Source of the DNA: an uncultured Clostridia bacterium
Lineage (GTDB): Bacteria > Bacillota > Clostridia > Oscillospirales > Ruminococcaceae
Length of the DNA stretch: 64,000 bases
Direction of reading: 5' to 3'
Assembly (NCBI GenBank): GCA_947625125.1
Contig: CANQNF010000001.1
Coordinates: 1 to 64,000 of the forward strand
Below are positions 7,330 to 17,252 of this stretch, piece after piece (the stretch's first letter is position 1; every line of letters starts with the position of its first letter). The position numbers and the translations under genes are program-made. Below the pieces are notes generated by a model. That model saw nothing but the letters and a program-made list of their open reading frames with translations. It was not told the origin of the DNA and ran no database searches.

Positions 7330-8832
7330 TCAGCACAGCGGTGCGAAGATTCTCAGCACGCCGTCTATAAGCCATTTTCCGAAGCTTTGGCCGACGTTTT
7401 CAACCGTGCGCTCTACGCAGCTTTCCTGAGTCTTTTCAAAGTCTGCGGAGAGCTTTTCGAGAATCTCCGAACGGTAAAACAGCGAGTTGTTCTCAAAGTG
7501 CAAAAACAGGCTGCGGTAATCGAGATTTACGGTGCCGACCGTGCCGACCCGGCCGTCTATCACGCATGCTTTCGCGTGAACGAACCCCGGAGTGTACTCG
7601 TAGATCCTGACCCCGGCCTCTAAGAGAACACGATAAAAGCTTCTCGACATCCTGTAAACAAGCTTTTTATCCGGCACGCCCGGCATGATTATTCTGACGT
7701 CAACGCCTCTTCTTGCGGCTCTGACAAAGGCGTCCAAAAGCGCGTTTCCGGGCATGAGATACGGCGTATAGAACCACGCGGTCTCACGCGCCTGCGACAG
7801 CAGATCGATATAAAGTTCGTTTGAAACGGCGTCGTCTCTGAGCGGTGAATCGTAGTAGCTGAGCACAATCCCGTCGCTTGCGGAGCTATCCAAAGCCGTC
7901 TTGAAGTATTCCTCCGGCACGGTCTCGCCGGCAAATGCGTTCCAGAACAGCGCGAACATCCTGACGAAATTCCCGACGGGCTCGCCGGTGATTTTAAAGC
8001 CGATGTCTTTCCAGTGGCCGTGTTTTTCAATGTGGTTAATATATTCATCGGCAAGGTTCACGCCACCGCTGAACGCGACTTTGCCGTCTATAATCAGCAT
8101 TTTTCGGTGGTCGCGGCAGTTGAGCGTGCCCTTGACTGTGACAAGCGGATTAAATGACACGCAGCGGACGCCCTTTTTCCTGAGAGCTTCGGCGTCCTTT
8201 TTTGTATATGTGGAGATGCTGCCGAGGTCGTCGTACATCACTCTCACGTCTACGCCGTTTGCTGCCTTTTCGGCGAGTATTTCGGTCATCGAATCCCACA
8301 TCAGGCCGTTTTCTATGATGAAATATTCAACGAAGATGAATTTTTCGGCCTTTTTCAACTCTTCAAGCATATCCGGGAACATATCGTCGCCGAGGGCGTA
8401 ATATTTTGCCGACCGGTTCACGCACGGTGCGAAGCCCGTCTTATTCTCAACCCAGGAAAATGTCTGAGCAAGGCGCTTGTCCTCGGCGGCAATGCCGTTT
8501 ATAATTTCACTCGATTCATTCTTGTTTTCGGGCAGGCTGACCCGCTCAAGCTTTTTCTTAAGGGGTTTTGTGGTGCGCTTGTTGCCGAAAATAAGGTACA
8601 AAAGCGCGCCCGGGAGCGGGAATGTGAGTATGACCAAAAGCCAGAGAATTTTGTAGGTGCTTTCGTCCTGCTTGGTGATCAAGTAGAGCACGAAAATCAG
8701 CGAGAGCACCGATAAAGCGGCGCTTATAAGCGTCGCCCAAGGCGCGAGCCAGCTGAAAAGAAGATAGAGCCAAAGCGCCTGAAGCAGTATTGCAGGCAGG
8801 ACCGTGAGCACGCGTCGAACGATTTTATTCAT
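7330..8832 (-). CDS. cls: Cardiolipin synthase (PLD superfamily)
   Basis: N-terminal TM/PLDc_N region; two HKD motifs (HRKMLIIDGKVAFSGG, HAKACVIDGRVGTVG). Confidence 0.92.
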   Translation of the reverse strand: MNKIVRRVLTVLPAILLQALWLYLLFSWLAPWATLISAALSVLSLIFVLYLITKQDESTYKILWLLVILTFPLPGALLYLIFGNKRTTKPLKKKLERVSLPENKNESSEIINGIAAEDKRLAQTFSWVENKTGFAPCVNRSAKYYALGDDMFPDMLEELKKAEKFIFVEYFIIENGLMWDSMTEILAEKAANGVDVRVMYDDLGSISTYTKKDAEALRKKGVRCVSFNPLVTVKGTLNCRDHRKMLIIDGKVAFSGGVNLADEYINHIEKHGHWKDIGFKITGEPVGNFVRMFALFWNAFAGETVPEEYFKTALDSSASDGIVLSYYDSPLRDDAVSNELYIDLLSQARETAWFYTPYLMPGNALLDAFVRAARRGVDVRIIMPGVPDKKLVYRMSRSFYRVLLEAGVRIYEYTPGFVHAKACVIDGRVGTVGTVNLDYRSLFLHFENNSLFYRSEILEKLSADFEKTQESCVERTVENVGQSFGKWLIDGVLRIFAPLC

Positions 8833-9004
8833 AAAAAATTCCCCTTTTTTGTGCTAAAGCATCAATATAATTTTATTATAACATTTTTGCAGAAAAAGTC
8901 AATATAATTTACTATAAAGGTTATTTTTCTGCATTATTCTCTTGACATCCCCGGGTTTTCATGCTAAAATAACTGTAACATTCTTACATTTGCGGAGGCG
9001 AAAT

Positions 9005-9550
9005 ATGAAGATCGCGAGTCAGGGCGCCGACGGGATGGTGCGGTTTTTAGTCCCCGAAAAAGTCGAATACCCTAAAACCGACGAGCTTTCCGACCTCGCG
9101 TCGTCGGTCGAGCCATACATAGGTCCGGTGCACGTCCGGCCGATCTCGCCGTACCGCTCAAAGGGCAGGAAGCTGCTCACGCTTGAGCCGATAAACCTTG
9201 CGGTTTTGCGCGCTTTGGGGGATTTTGAATGCTTCAACATCACCGACGGCGTCGAGGAATTTTGCGAGCGCGCCAAGTTAAAAGTTTTGGGTGATTTGCC
9301 TGGCGGCAGGCCGTCGCGTGCCGCAAAAAACGCAGCTTTTGACCTCATGATAGATTTTGATTACCGAAAATTTTCCTCTAAAATATGGACTCTCGGCGAA
9401 AGATTTCGCTCCATAGACTTTGAAGATTACGAGCTCATCGAGGACCTGTTCAGCGAAATGGTAAGATTTTACTATCTTCGCATGTTCGACAGATACGTCC
9501 CCTCCACCGGCGAACCGAAGATAACCTACCCCGGCCTGCCCAAAAGATGA
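9005..9550 (+). CDS. Hypothetical protein
   Basis: Intact ORF from ATG 9005 preceded by GGAGGCG RBS; followed by a terminator. Confidence 0.7.
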   Translation: MKIASQGADGMVRFLVPEKVEYPKTDELSDLASSVEPYIGPVHVRPISPYRSKGRKLLTLEPINLAVLRALGDFECFNITDGVEEFCERAKLKVLGDLPGGRPSRAAKNAAFDLMIDFDYRKFSSKIWTLGERFRSIDFEDYELIEDLFSEMVRFYYLRMFDRYVPSTGEPKITYPGLPKR

Positions 9551-9552
9551 AA

Positions 9553-9588
9553 AAATCTCCCTTGCTTCGGGGCAGGGGAGACTTTTAA
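9553..9588 (+). terminator. Rho-independent terminator
   Basis: CTCCCtTGCttcgGGGCAGGGGAG hairpin followed by ACTTTT. Confidence 0.65.
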
Positions 9589-9618
9589 AATATGCGTCCG
9601 TTCGCGGCCGGACCTCCT

Positions 9619-9707
9619 GCGCCGGCGGAGCCCCGCCCGGCCCTTTGGGCCGGGCCCGACGGCTTCGCCGGCGGGCTCGCTTGCGCGAGCCGGGGCTCCG
9701 CCCCGCA
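9619..9707. repeat. Four-way-junction palindromic element, copy A2
   Basis: GCCGGCGGAGCCCC...CGGGGCTCCGCC outer stem with inner hairpins CCGGCCCtttGGGCCGG and GGCTCGCttgcGCGAGCC; homologous to 4822-4912. Confidence 0.8.
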
Positions 9708-9762
9708 CTCCGTCCTGCTTCCGCCAACTCAGCGGTTCGGAGCTGTACCTCTTACCGGAGCT

Positions 9763-10416
9763 TTACCCCCTCCCCCCTCTTTTCTTATAGTCCTCATCTA
9801 TCCTCTTTTTCCACTTCGCGCCAAGGGGAGCGCTGCTTCTTACGGCGCATATCGCCTCGCTCAGCACCTCGTAATTGAGCTTCGTGCCCTCGCTGTCACT
9901 GTTGTAATTGACGGCGCGGTCCTCGCAGATGCCGAAAGCCTTTGCAGTCTCGACGGCGTCGATGTTTGCCCCCAAGAACAGAAACTCCCAGCCGTACTTT
10001 TCTTTCTGACGCTCAATCATTTTCTTGACCTCGTCGCTCGAATAGAAGCGGCTCGCGTTTTCCATGCCGTCGGTGGTGATGACAAAGAGCGTGTGCTCCG
10101 GCACGTCCTCCTCGCGGGCATATTTGTGGATGTTCCCGATGTGGTGGATAGCGCCGCCGATAGCGTCAATAAGGGCGGTGCAGCCCCGAACGCTGTACTC
10201 TTTTTCGGTGAGCGGTTTGATATCCTTAAGGTCGACCCTGTCGTGGATGACCTCGCTCACGTTGTCGAACAGGACTGTCGAAATAAGGGCTTCTCCGTCT
10301 GTTTTTTTCTGTTTTTCGATCATCGCGTTGAACCCGCCGATGGTGTCGGATTCGAGCCCGGCCATGGAGCCGCTGCGGTCAAGGATGAAGACGATTTCGG
10401 TTAAATTCTTTTTCAT
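9763..10416 (-). CDS. von Willebrand factor type A domain protein
   Basis: FILDRSGSMAGLESDTIGGFN (DxSxS MIDAS motif), VITTDGMENAS. Confidence 0.88.
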   Translation of the reverse strand: MKKNLTEIVFILDRSGSMAGLESDTIGGFNAMIEKQKKTDGEALISTVLFDNVSEVIHDRVDLKDIKPLTEKEYSVRGCTALIDAIGGAIHHIGNIHKYAREEDVPEHTLFVITTDGMENASRFYSSDEVKKMIERQKEKYGWEFLFLGANIDAVETAKAFGICEDRAVNYNSDSEGTKLNYEVLSEAICAVRSSAPLGAKWKKRIDEDYKKRGGRG

Positions 10417-10638
10417 GATAAAACCTCCTGAAATATAACGTGTGCCTTTTGCTTACAGTTATATTATAGCGGAGGTTTTTTGTGATTTGGTCGCCTGAGA
10501 GGCGACATTTTTATCTTCGGCAGGGGACTGCTTTATCCCCATGTCATGTATTACTGAGAAAAAGCAAAAAGCAATAATTCATGGAATCTTTAAATATATA
10601 TTATTGTATATCGCTCATGCCATTTTGCCTTTCTGCAT

Positions 10639-11007
10639 TTACTGATACTCCGCAGTCAGTCCCTCGGGTATCTCGGTGACGTTTTCCTCTTTTAAAAGCA
10701 TCGCGCCGCCGTCCCACTTCATCCAGCCTACGAGCCATTCTTCGGCGGGGTATCCCTTATATTCGCTGATTTTGTCATCCTTATCGCCGTCGACATAGCC
10801 TATCTGCCTGCCCTTATCGCTTTTTTCGATTACGCAAAACGGCACGTAAGTCCTGCCCTCCCAGACTATCCCGCGGACCTCGGAAATCCCGGTATCTACC
10901 GTGCATGATTTCATGTCGACTAATTCCGACCCGCAGGACGAAAGAATTATCATAAATAATGCCGCGGATAAAACCATCAGATGCCTTTTGAATCCGCCCA
11001 TGCTCAT
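10639..11007 (-). CDS. Small hypothetical lipoprotein
   Basis: Signal sequence with lipobox-like IILSSCG; overlaps the start region of the macro-domain gene end by 4 bp. Confidence 0.6.
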   Translation of the reverse strand: MSMGGFKRHLMVLSAALFMIILSSCGSELVDMKSCTVDTGISEVRGIVWEGRTYVPFCVIEKSDKGRQIGYVDGDKDDKISEYKGYPAEEWLVGWMKWDGGAMLLKEENVTEIPEGLTAEYQ

Positions 11008-12020
11008 GCCCCCAAAAGACTCTGGTCGAACGCGAAAAGCGCCTCGTTTATCTCAAAAATATTGTAATTCCCGTGCTCGATAAAATACTCGATTATAATA
11101 TCGAACTTGCTCGCGTGAGACAGCGCGAACCCCGCCTTTTCGAGCATTTCCCTCGTCTCGTCAAGCGGCAGCTCGAGCGCTATCGCAAAGGCTATAGCGG
11201 TCGGCTTTGACGGCCGGTAATTTTTGTCGCTCCGGATTTTTGAGAAGAGTTTTCTGTCAATATTTGCCTTTTTATAGCATTGCGCGTCTGTCATGCCCTC
11301 CTCGTCGATTTTTCGCAGGAGCATTTCCGAAAAGCTCTCGTCAAGCTGCTTCATCGCCTCGTCGAGAGAGCTCGCGGCCGGTTTCGGAGCGGGCGCCATG
11401 TCTGCGGAGGCTGTTGGCATTATGCTTCCGAAAATATTTTTTCTCGGCATTTCGCTGCGCAGAAGTCTGCTCTCACGGCTTTCTGCGTGCTCGTCGGCAT
11501 AGCGGTCGTCTATGTACTCCTCGATGTCCCGAAAAAGCTTCTCGCCAATTTCAAAGGACGCACGGTCGAAGATGACGATATAGACCGTCATATCGTTATC
11601 CTCAAGGAATCTGCTCACCGAATCTATAGCGACCCTCAGCGCCTCGGCACGGGGATATCCGTAGGCTCCCGCCGAAATAAGCGGGAAAGCCACAGTCTCG
11701 CAGCCGTGCTCCTTGGCAAGCTCCAAGGACCTCATGTAACAGGACTCCAAAGTTTCCTTTTCGCCGTATTTTCCGCCCTCCCAGATGGGTCCGACGGTGT
11801 GGATTATGTATTTGCAGTGCAGGTTATGGCCGCCGGTTATCTTGGCCTCGCCCTCGGGGCATCTTCCGAGGTGCATACATTCCTCCAAAAGCCCCGGCCC
11901 GGCAGCCCGATGAATAGCTCCGTCGACCCCTCCGCCTCCCATGAGAGTGGGGTTAGCGGCGTTGACAATAGCGTCGACCTCCATTTTCGTAATGTCGTTT
12001 CTGACTATCTGTATCGGCAT
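11004..12020 (-). CDS. Macro-domain protein with additional conserved C-terminal module
   Basis: MPIQIVRNDITKMEVDAIVNAANPTLMGGGGVDGAIHRAAG, PLISAGAYGYP macro motifs; ~120 aa C-terminal region (DAQCYKKANIDRKLFSKIRSDKNYRPSKPTAIAFAIAL...). Confidence 0.88.
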   Translation of the reverse strand: MPIQIVRNDITKMEVDAIVNAANPTLMGGGGVDGAIHRAAGPGLLEECMHLGRCPEGEAKITGGHNLHCKYIIHTVGPIWEGGKYGEKETLESCYMRSLELAKEHGCETVAFPLISAGAYGYPRAEALRVAIDSVSRFLEDNDMTVYIVIFDRASFEIGEKLFRDIEEYIDDRYADEHAESRESRLLRSEMPRKNIFGSIMPTASADMAPAPKPAASSLDEAMKQLDESFSEMLLRKIDEEGMTDAQCYKKANIDRKLFSKIRSDKNYRPSKPTAIAFAIALELPLDETREMLEKAGFALSHASKFDIIIEYFIEHGNYNIFEINEALFAFDQSLLGA

Positions 12021-12229
12021 ATCTACCTCTCCTTTCCTATATGATTATACCACATATTTATTGAAAAGTCTATAGAAATTATTTTTTATGCATTCCGTTC
12101 CTCAACCCCCGGTTTACTTTTCCAACCTTTATTCTACATTCCGGTTATTGCCAAATCCCCGCCGCCGTGGTATGATAAATACAGACAAAGCGCTTAGTCT
12201 GCACTAAACTAAAAACAGGAGTGTTGACA

Positions 12230-13318
12230 ATGGAAATATCCGTATCAAAAAACTTAAAGGAGCTTCGCCGCAAAAAAGGCGTTACCCAGGAAGCCCTCGC
12301 CGACTATCTCACGATAAGCCCGCAGGCCGTGTCGAAGTGGGAGCGTGACGAGAGCCTGCCCGAGCTCGAATACGTCGTTCGGATGGCTGCCTATTTCGGC
12401 GTTTCGGTGGATGATTTTTTGGGAGTCGGCGAGATAAGAAAGCGCGAGCGCATAGCCGAATACGAGTCCGAATCCGAAAAATACGACCGCACAGGCGAGG
12501 CCGAAAAGCGCGTCGAGGTCTGGCGGAGAGCCGTGGATGAATTCCCTAACGACCTTGAATGCCTGACAAGACTCATGCAGTGTCTTCACGGCAGCCCGAA
12601 CGGTACAACCGAAGAGATTATCGAGCTTGCCGAGCGCATACTCAGGGAATCTACCGACAACCACCAGCGCAACTCGGCAACTCAGGTCTTGGCCCTCAAC
12701 CTCATGCGCGAGGAGAGATACGACGAAGCCGAGAAGCTCATCAAAACTCTGCCGGGCATGTGGATAACGACGGACAGGCTTTTATGCGACCTCTACTGCC
12801 ATAACGGCGACAAAGAAAAGGGCAAGGAGACCGCCTGCGGAAACATCATGTACTACTACGACATGGCACTCATAGACCTTTACAACCTCTGCGTGTTCAA
12901 CAAGGGCGACTATGAGCACTATATCAAGCTTCACGAGATCGCGATAAAGCTTGCGGACGTCATCTTCGACGACGGGTTCTACGGCTTTTACAACTGCCGA
13001 ATCTATGCGAGGCACTACTGGCTTGCAAAGCTTTATACCAATCTTCACAACGATGAAGAAAAGGCGAGATACCACCTCGAAGCGGCTGCGAAGTGCGCGA
13101 AAGATTACGACGGTCTCCCCGAGGAATTCACCTATAGGGGCACGCTTTTCGGCGACGGCATTAAATGGACCCAGAAAAACATCACCCGAAACTCTACCCA
13201 GAGCATCTGCGAGACGCTTTTGCACACCATCGACGGCCACGGCCTTGACGACGGCTCGTTCGACAGGTGGAGAGAAAAGGACTGGTTCAAAGCGGTCGTA
13301 TCCGAATTAAAGAAGTAA
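12230..13318 (+). CDS. XRE-family HTH regulator with TPR-like C-terminal domain
   Basis: LKELRRKKGVTQEALADYLTISPQAVSKWERDESLP HTH; helical repeat-rich C-terminus; AGGAG RBS before ATG 12230. Confidence 0.85.
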   Translation: MEISVSKNLKELRRKKGVTQEALADYLTISPQAVSKWERDESLPELEYVVRMAAYFGVSVDDFLGVGEIRKRERIAEYESESEKYDRTGEAEKRVEVWRRAVDEFPNDLECLTRLMQCLHGSPNGTTEEIIELAERILRESTDNHQRNSATQVLALNLMREERYDEAEKLIKTLPGMWITTDRLLCDLYCHNGDKEKGKETACGNIMYYYDMALIDLYNLCVFNKGDYEHYIKLHEIAIKLADVIFDDGFYGFYNCRIYARHYWLAKLYTNLHNDEEKARYHLEAAAKCAKDYDGLPEEFTYRGTLFGDGIKWTQKNITRNSTQSICETLLHTIDGHGLDDGSFDRWREKDWFKAVVSELKK

Positions 13319-13328
13319 AAAAATAAAA

Positions 13329-13352
13329 AGGCAGGTTCACATGAGCCTGCCT
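13329..13352. terminator. Bidirectional terminator between convergent genes
   Basis: AGGCAGGTTCACATGAGCCTGCCT hairpin flanked by A-rich and T-rich tracts. Confidence 0.75.
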
Positions 13353-13371
13353 CATATTTTTGAAGTGCATT

Positions 13372-13872
13372 TTATTTTGCATACGCCTTTACTATCTCGC
13401 CGATATAGATGGTGTGAAGATCGTCTTCGGGATAACATTTTTTATACACGTTTCCGTCGGTGAAGCATTCCTTTTCCATTTCCTGCGCATATAGCTTTCT
13501 GCACACAAGAACAAGGTCCGCCTCCTCAAACGTCACGCTCCCGTCGGTAAAGAGGGGAGTGATACCGGCTTCTTTCGGCTTGTCATGGTCTCTTCCCGAG
13601 ACAGTCCCGCAGAGGTTAAGGGCTTTTCTGTAGCCGTCGGGGAAGAACGTCAGAGTGAACATATCCTCCCGGTCGACGAATTCTTTGGTATATCTCTGCG
13701 GCCTTATGTAGCAGGTCGCGACCGGCATATTCCAAAGTATCCCCACGCCTCCCCAGGAAGCGGTCATGGTGTTGAACGAGCCCTCTTTTCCGGCCGAGAT
13801 AAGGCACCAATCCCTGCCTATTCTCTCAAACGGGTTAAAAACTATCGACGACGGTGAAATTTCCTTTAGCAT
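13372..13872 (-). CDS. Flavin reductase-like domain protein
   Basis: NTMTASWGGVGILWNMPVATCYIRPQRYT pattern typical of flavin reductase-like FMN-binding proteins. Confidence 0.8.
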   Translation of the reverse strand: MLKEISPSSIVFNPFERIGRDWCLISAGKEGSFNTMTASWGGVGILWNMPVATCYIRPQRYTKEFVDREDMFTLTFFPDGYRKALNLCGTVSGRDHDKPKEAGITPLFTDGSVTFEEADLVLVCRKLYAQEMEKECFTDGNVYKKCYPEDDLHTIYIGEIVKAYAK

Positions 13873-13942
13873 TTTATAAGCCTCCGTTTCGGGTTTTTCG
13901 GGGATTATCCCGCAAAATTATATGCGGATAAACCGAAAAATA

Positions 13943-15106
13943 TTACTTTTCCTCGAGGATATGCCTGTGCTCGTCAAGAAGCTGCTTTATTTTTTCATGC
14001 GGGTCAAGAATATCGCTGACCGACATATCGTGATTCAACGCCGCCACGAAATAGGAAACATATTTTGAGCAGTCGACGGTGTGGAACCATTCGCGCTTTT
14101 TAAGCTCGGGATTGAGATAGCTCAGATTCGTGCCGAAAATCCCGCTCAGCTGTCCGTCGGCATAGGCTTTGTCGAACGCTTCGAGGCCGTTTGTGAATAG
14201 AGTGTATGTAGCATATGCGAATATCCTCTTTGCATTTCTCGCCTTGAGCTCTTTTGTGAGGTCTAAGACCGAGTCGCCGGAGGAGATTATATCGTCGGCT
14301 ATGAATATATCCTTTCCGGCCACGTCGTTGCCGAGATATTCGTGCGCGACGATAGGGTTGCGGCCGTTCACGATGACCGAGTAATCGCGGCGCTTATAGA
14401 ACATTCCGAGATCTACTCCCAAGACCGAGGCGTAGTACATATTTCTTGACAGACCGCCCTCGTCGGGGGATACGACCATGAAATTATCCTTTGCAAAGCT
14501 TAAGTCCCCGATGGAATGTACAAGAGCCTTTAAGACCTGGTAGGAGGGGATGATGTTGTCAAATCCCATCAGCGGAACGGCGTTCTGGACTCTCGGGTCG
14601 TGGGCGTCGAATGTGAGGATGTTCTCCACCCCCATCGACTGCATCTCCTGAAGCATCCAAGCGCAGTCAAGGGATTCGCGGTAGTTTCTTCTGTGCTGTC
14701 TGCCGCCGTAGAGAATAGGCATTATGACGTTGATTCTGTGGGCCTTTCCGCCGGCCGCCTGGATTATCCTCTTGAGGTCCTGGTAGTGGTCATCGGGGGA
14801 CATGTGATTTTCGTGTCCGAACAGGGGATAGGTGCAGCTGTAGTTTCCGGTGTCGCAGATGATGAACAGGTCGAGTCCTCTGACGGTGCTTTCGATGAGA
14901 GCCTTAGCGTCTCCGGACTGGAATCTCGGACAGTTGCAGGGTATCAGGAACGTGTCCACGTCCTGGCCCGACTGCCTTGCCCACGTTACGAGATAGTCGT
15001 TGATTTTTTCGCCGAGCTCGCTCGCGCCTTTCATGGCGATGATGCCGAGTGGAGCGACGCTCAGGTTGGGATTGAATACCTGGGCCGTCTTTCTTCTTTT
15101 AGTCAT
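13943..15106 (-). CDS. prs: Ribose-phosphate pyrophosphokinase
   Basis: PRPP synthetase-like (VVSPDEGG, DIFIADDIISSGDSVLDLTKELK); start set at MTKRRKTAQ with GGAGGC RBS. Confidence 0.85.
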   Translation of the reverse strand: MTKRRKTAQVFNPNLSVAPLGIIAMKGASELGEKINDYLVTWARQSGQDVDTFLIPCNCPRFQSGDAKALIESTVRGLDLFIICDTGNYSCTYPLFGHENHMSPDDHYQDLKRIIQAAGGKAHRINVIMPILYGGRQHRRNYRESLDCAWMLQEMQSMGVENILTFDAHDPRVQNAVPLMGFDNIIPSYQVLKALVHSIGDLSFAKDNFMVVSPDEGGLSRNMYYASVLGVDLGMFYKRRDYSVIVNGRNPIVAHEYLGNDVAGKDIFIADDIISSGDSVLDLTKELKARNAKRIFAYATYTLFTNGLEAFDKAYADGQLSGIFGTNLSYLNPELKKREWFHTVDCSKYVSYFVAALNHDMSVSDILDPHEKIKQLLDEHRHILEEK

Positions 15107-15174
15107 AAAAGCCTCCAAAAATATATTTGTATCCTCGACTCCGAGGACCGGGTCACGCTGCAAAAAAGCCTTGC

Positions 15175-16419
15175 TCAGTAATTATCCCGCTTCTTCTTCA
15201 CGGCTCTCCTGACGTTTACCGCGACGGTCGCCGCTATCAGGCATACAAGGAACACCGGCACGAACCAGGTGTTTGAATTGTCTATCTTGAGCTGGTTCCA
15301 GAGCGACTGCATATATTCGTTCGTATCGGGGGAGAGGTTTACAAAGACCTCGGTGTGTTCCGCCAAAAATTCGTCGGAGGGGTATCTTTTCTCGTCCGCC
15401 TTGACGTCGTCGTCCAAAAGCTCATACGCCGCCGAATTCGGCGTGGAATACCCGACGTAATCGGAGTTTGCAAGCGCTATCTCGGCCTCGCAGAGGAAGT
15501 TTATATACATCTCCGCCGCCTCTTTGCTTTCGGCGGTCGTCGGGATGCACATGGCGTCGACGAACCAGTTTGTTCCCTCTTTCGGGATGATATAGGTAAG
15601 GTCGGGGTTATCGTCGCACATCGTGACCGCGTCTCCGACATAGTAGGGGCCTATGGTTGCCGAGCCGCCCTCCAGTTTGTCGAAAATCTCGTCCATGACA
15701 TACCCCTGCACTATCTCTTTCTGGTCCTTTAAAATAGAAGCGCAGCGGTCGAGCTCGGCCTTGTTCTGTGTATTGAGGCTGTAGCCCAGATACGCCTGAG
15801 CTATGCCGAAAGCGTCCCGGGGGTTATTGAACATGAGGATATTTCCGGCATATTTTTCATCCCATAGCGCTCCCCAGGAATCTATCTCATCGTCTATCAT
15901 CGTCGTATTGTAGATGATGCAGACCATGCCCCAAAGATAGGGGACCGAGTATTCGTTATTCGGGTCGTACTGAGGATTCAAAAAGCTCGGCATGACGTTT
16001 TTGAGGTTCGGGATGTTGTCAAAATCAAGCTTTTCGAGCATGTTCTCTTCTATCATCTTCGAGATCATATAGTCGGACGGGATTATTATGTCATACGTCG
16101 CGCCTCCCGAGAGAAGCTTTGAATAAAGGGTCTCGTTCGAGGCAAAGGTCTTGTAGTTGACCTCTATTCCGGTCAGGGCTTCAAAAATCTCGTTTACGTC
16201 GAGGCATTCGTCGTCGTTTATCGACATGTATTCGCCCCAGTTTGCGACGTTCAGGGTTATCTCCTGACCCTTGAATTTCGAGTAGTCATAGTCCGAAAAC
16301 AGCTCAGGGTCGAGGCCGAGGCTCTCAAGGCTGATTTCATCTTCCTCGGGAGCGCCGCCGCAGGACGTGAGGCAGAGCGCCATGACGAGCGCCATGACAA
16401 AAGCAAGCAATCTTCTCAT
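15175..16419 (-). CDS. potD: Spermidine/putrescine ABC transporter substrate-binding lipoprotein with C-terminal TM segment
   Basis: Lipobox CLTSCGG, PotD-like (LNVANWGEYM, YDIIIPSDYMISKM); downstream of potABC; C-terminal hydrophobic helix WFVPVFLVCLIAATVAV. Confidence 0.9.
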   Translation of the reverse strand: MRRLLAFVMALVMALCLTSCGGAPEEDEISLESLGLDPELFSDYDYSKFKGQEITLNVANWGEYMSINDDECLDVNEIFEALTGIEVNYKTFASNETLYSKLLSGGATYDIIIPSDYMISKMIEENMLEKLDFDNIPNLKNVMPSFLNPQYDPNNEYSVPYLWGMVCIIYNTTMIDDEIDSWGALWDEKYAGNILMFNNPRDAFGIAQAYLGYSLNTQNKAELDRCASILKDQKEIVQGYVMDEIFDKLEGGSATIGPYYVGDAVTMCDDNPDLTYIIPKEGTNWFVDAMCIPTTAESKEAAEMYINFLCEAEIALANSDYVGYSTPNSAAYELLDDDVKADEKRYPSDEFLAEHTEVFVNLSPDTNEYMQSLWNQLKIDNSNTWFVPVFLVCLIAATVAVNVRRAVKKKRDNY

Positions 16420-17252
16420 CTTCTTACCGCCCTCGCTTCCTTTACGGCTGCCCGCGAGAGAGCCAGCTCACGCCTGAGCTTGCGGTTTTCGAGCACGTTC
16501 TTTGCTATGAGTATCGCCGCGATGACCACAAATATTATCGCCGAGAGAGCGTTTATCTTGGGGGATACCTTTACCCTCGTCATCGACTCTATCGTCACCG
16601 ACAGCGTTTCGACGTTTGTTCCCGACGTAAAATAGGACACTACGAAGTCGTCGACCGAGTATGTCAGCGCCATCAGGAATCCCGAGAATATGCCCGGCAT
16701 TATCTCGGGTATCACGGCCTTGAAGAAAGCCTGCCTCGGGTTGCAGCCGAGGTCCTGTGCCGCTTCCACAAGATTCGGGTTCATCGACCTTAGCTTCGGC
16801 AGCACGTTATATATGACATACGGCACGTCGAAGCTTATGTGCGCCAGAATAAGAGTTGCAAAGCCGAACTGGAATCCCGAGTGGGACACGAAGAATTTAA
16901 AGAGTATCATGAGCGAGATACCCATGATTATCTCGGGGTTGATTACCGGGATGTACGTCGCGCCCATCAGGATACCCTTGCCGAATTTTCCCATGGAATG
17001 GATGCCGAGCGCCGCCATCGTTCCCAGAATGGTCGCCAAGACCGAAGCCGCAAGGGCCACTATGACGGTGTTTAAAAGAGACGTCAGAATTCTTTCATCC
17101 CTGAACAGGTCGGCATACCAGTGCAGCGTGAACCCGGTCCAGTTTGCCCGGGACTTGGACTGATTAAAGGAAAAGATAATGAGCACCAAAATCGGCAGAT
17201 AGAGGAATATGTATAAAAGATACATATAAATTTTAGAGGATATACTTTTCAC
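16416..17252 (-). CDS. potC: Spermidine/putrescine ABC transporter permease
   Basis: Permease EAA region EAAQDLGCNPRQAFFKAVIPEIMPGI; 4-bp overlap with potD. Confidence 0.9.
   Translation of the reverse strand: MKSISSKIYMYLLYIFLYLPILVLIIFSFNQSKSRANWTGFTLHWYADLFRDERILTSLLNTVIVALAASVLATILGTMAALGIHSMGKFGKGILMGATYIPVINPEIIMGISLMILFKFFVSHSGFQFGFATLILAHISFDVPYVIYNVLPKLRSMNPNLVEAAQDLGCNPRQAFFKAVIPEIMPGIFSGFLMALTYSVDDFVVSYFTSGTNVETLSVTIESMTRVKVSPKINALSAIIFVVIAAILIAKNVLENRKLRRELALSRAAVKEARAVRR

Noticed and set aside
9592-10404. 270-aa plus-strand ORF antisense to the VWA gene
   Set aside because: Shadow ORF in GC-rich DNA: it starts inside repeat A2, has no RBS, and the opposite strand encodes a clear VWA protein.
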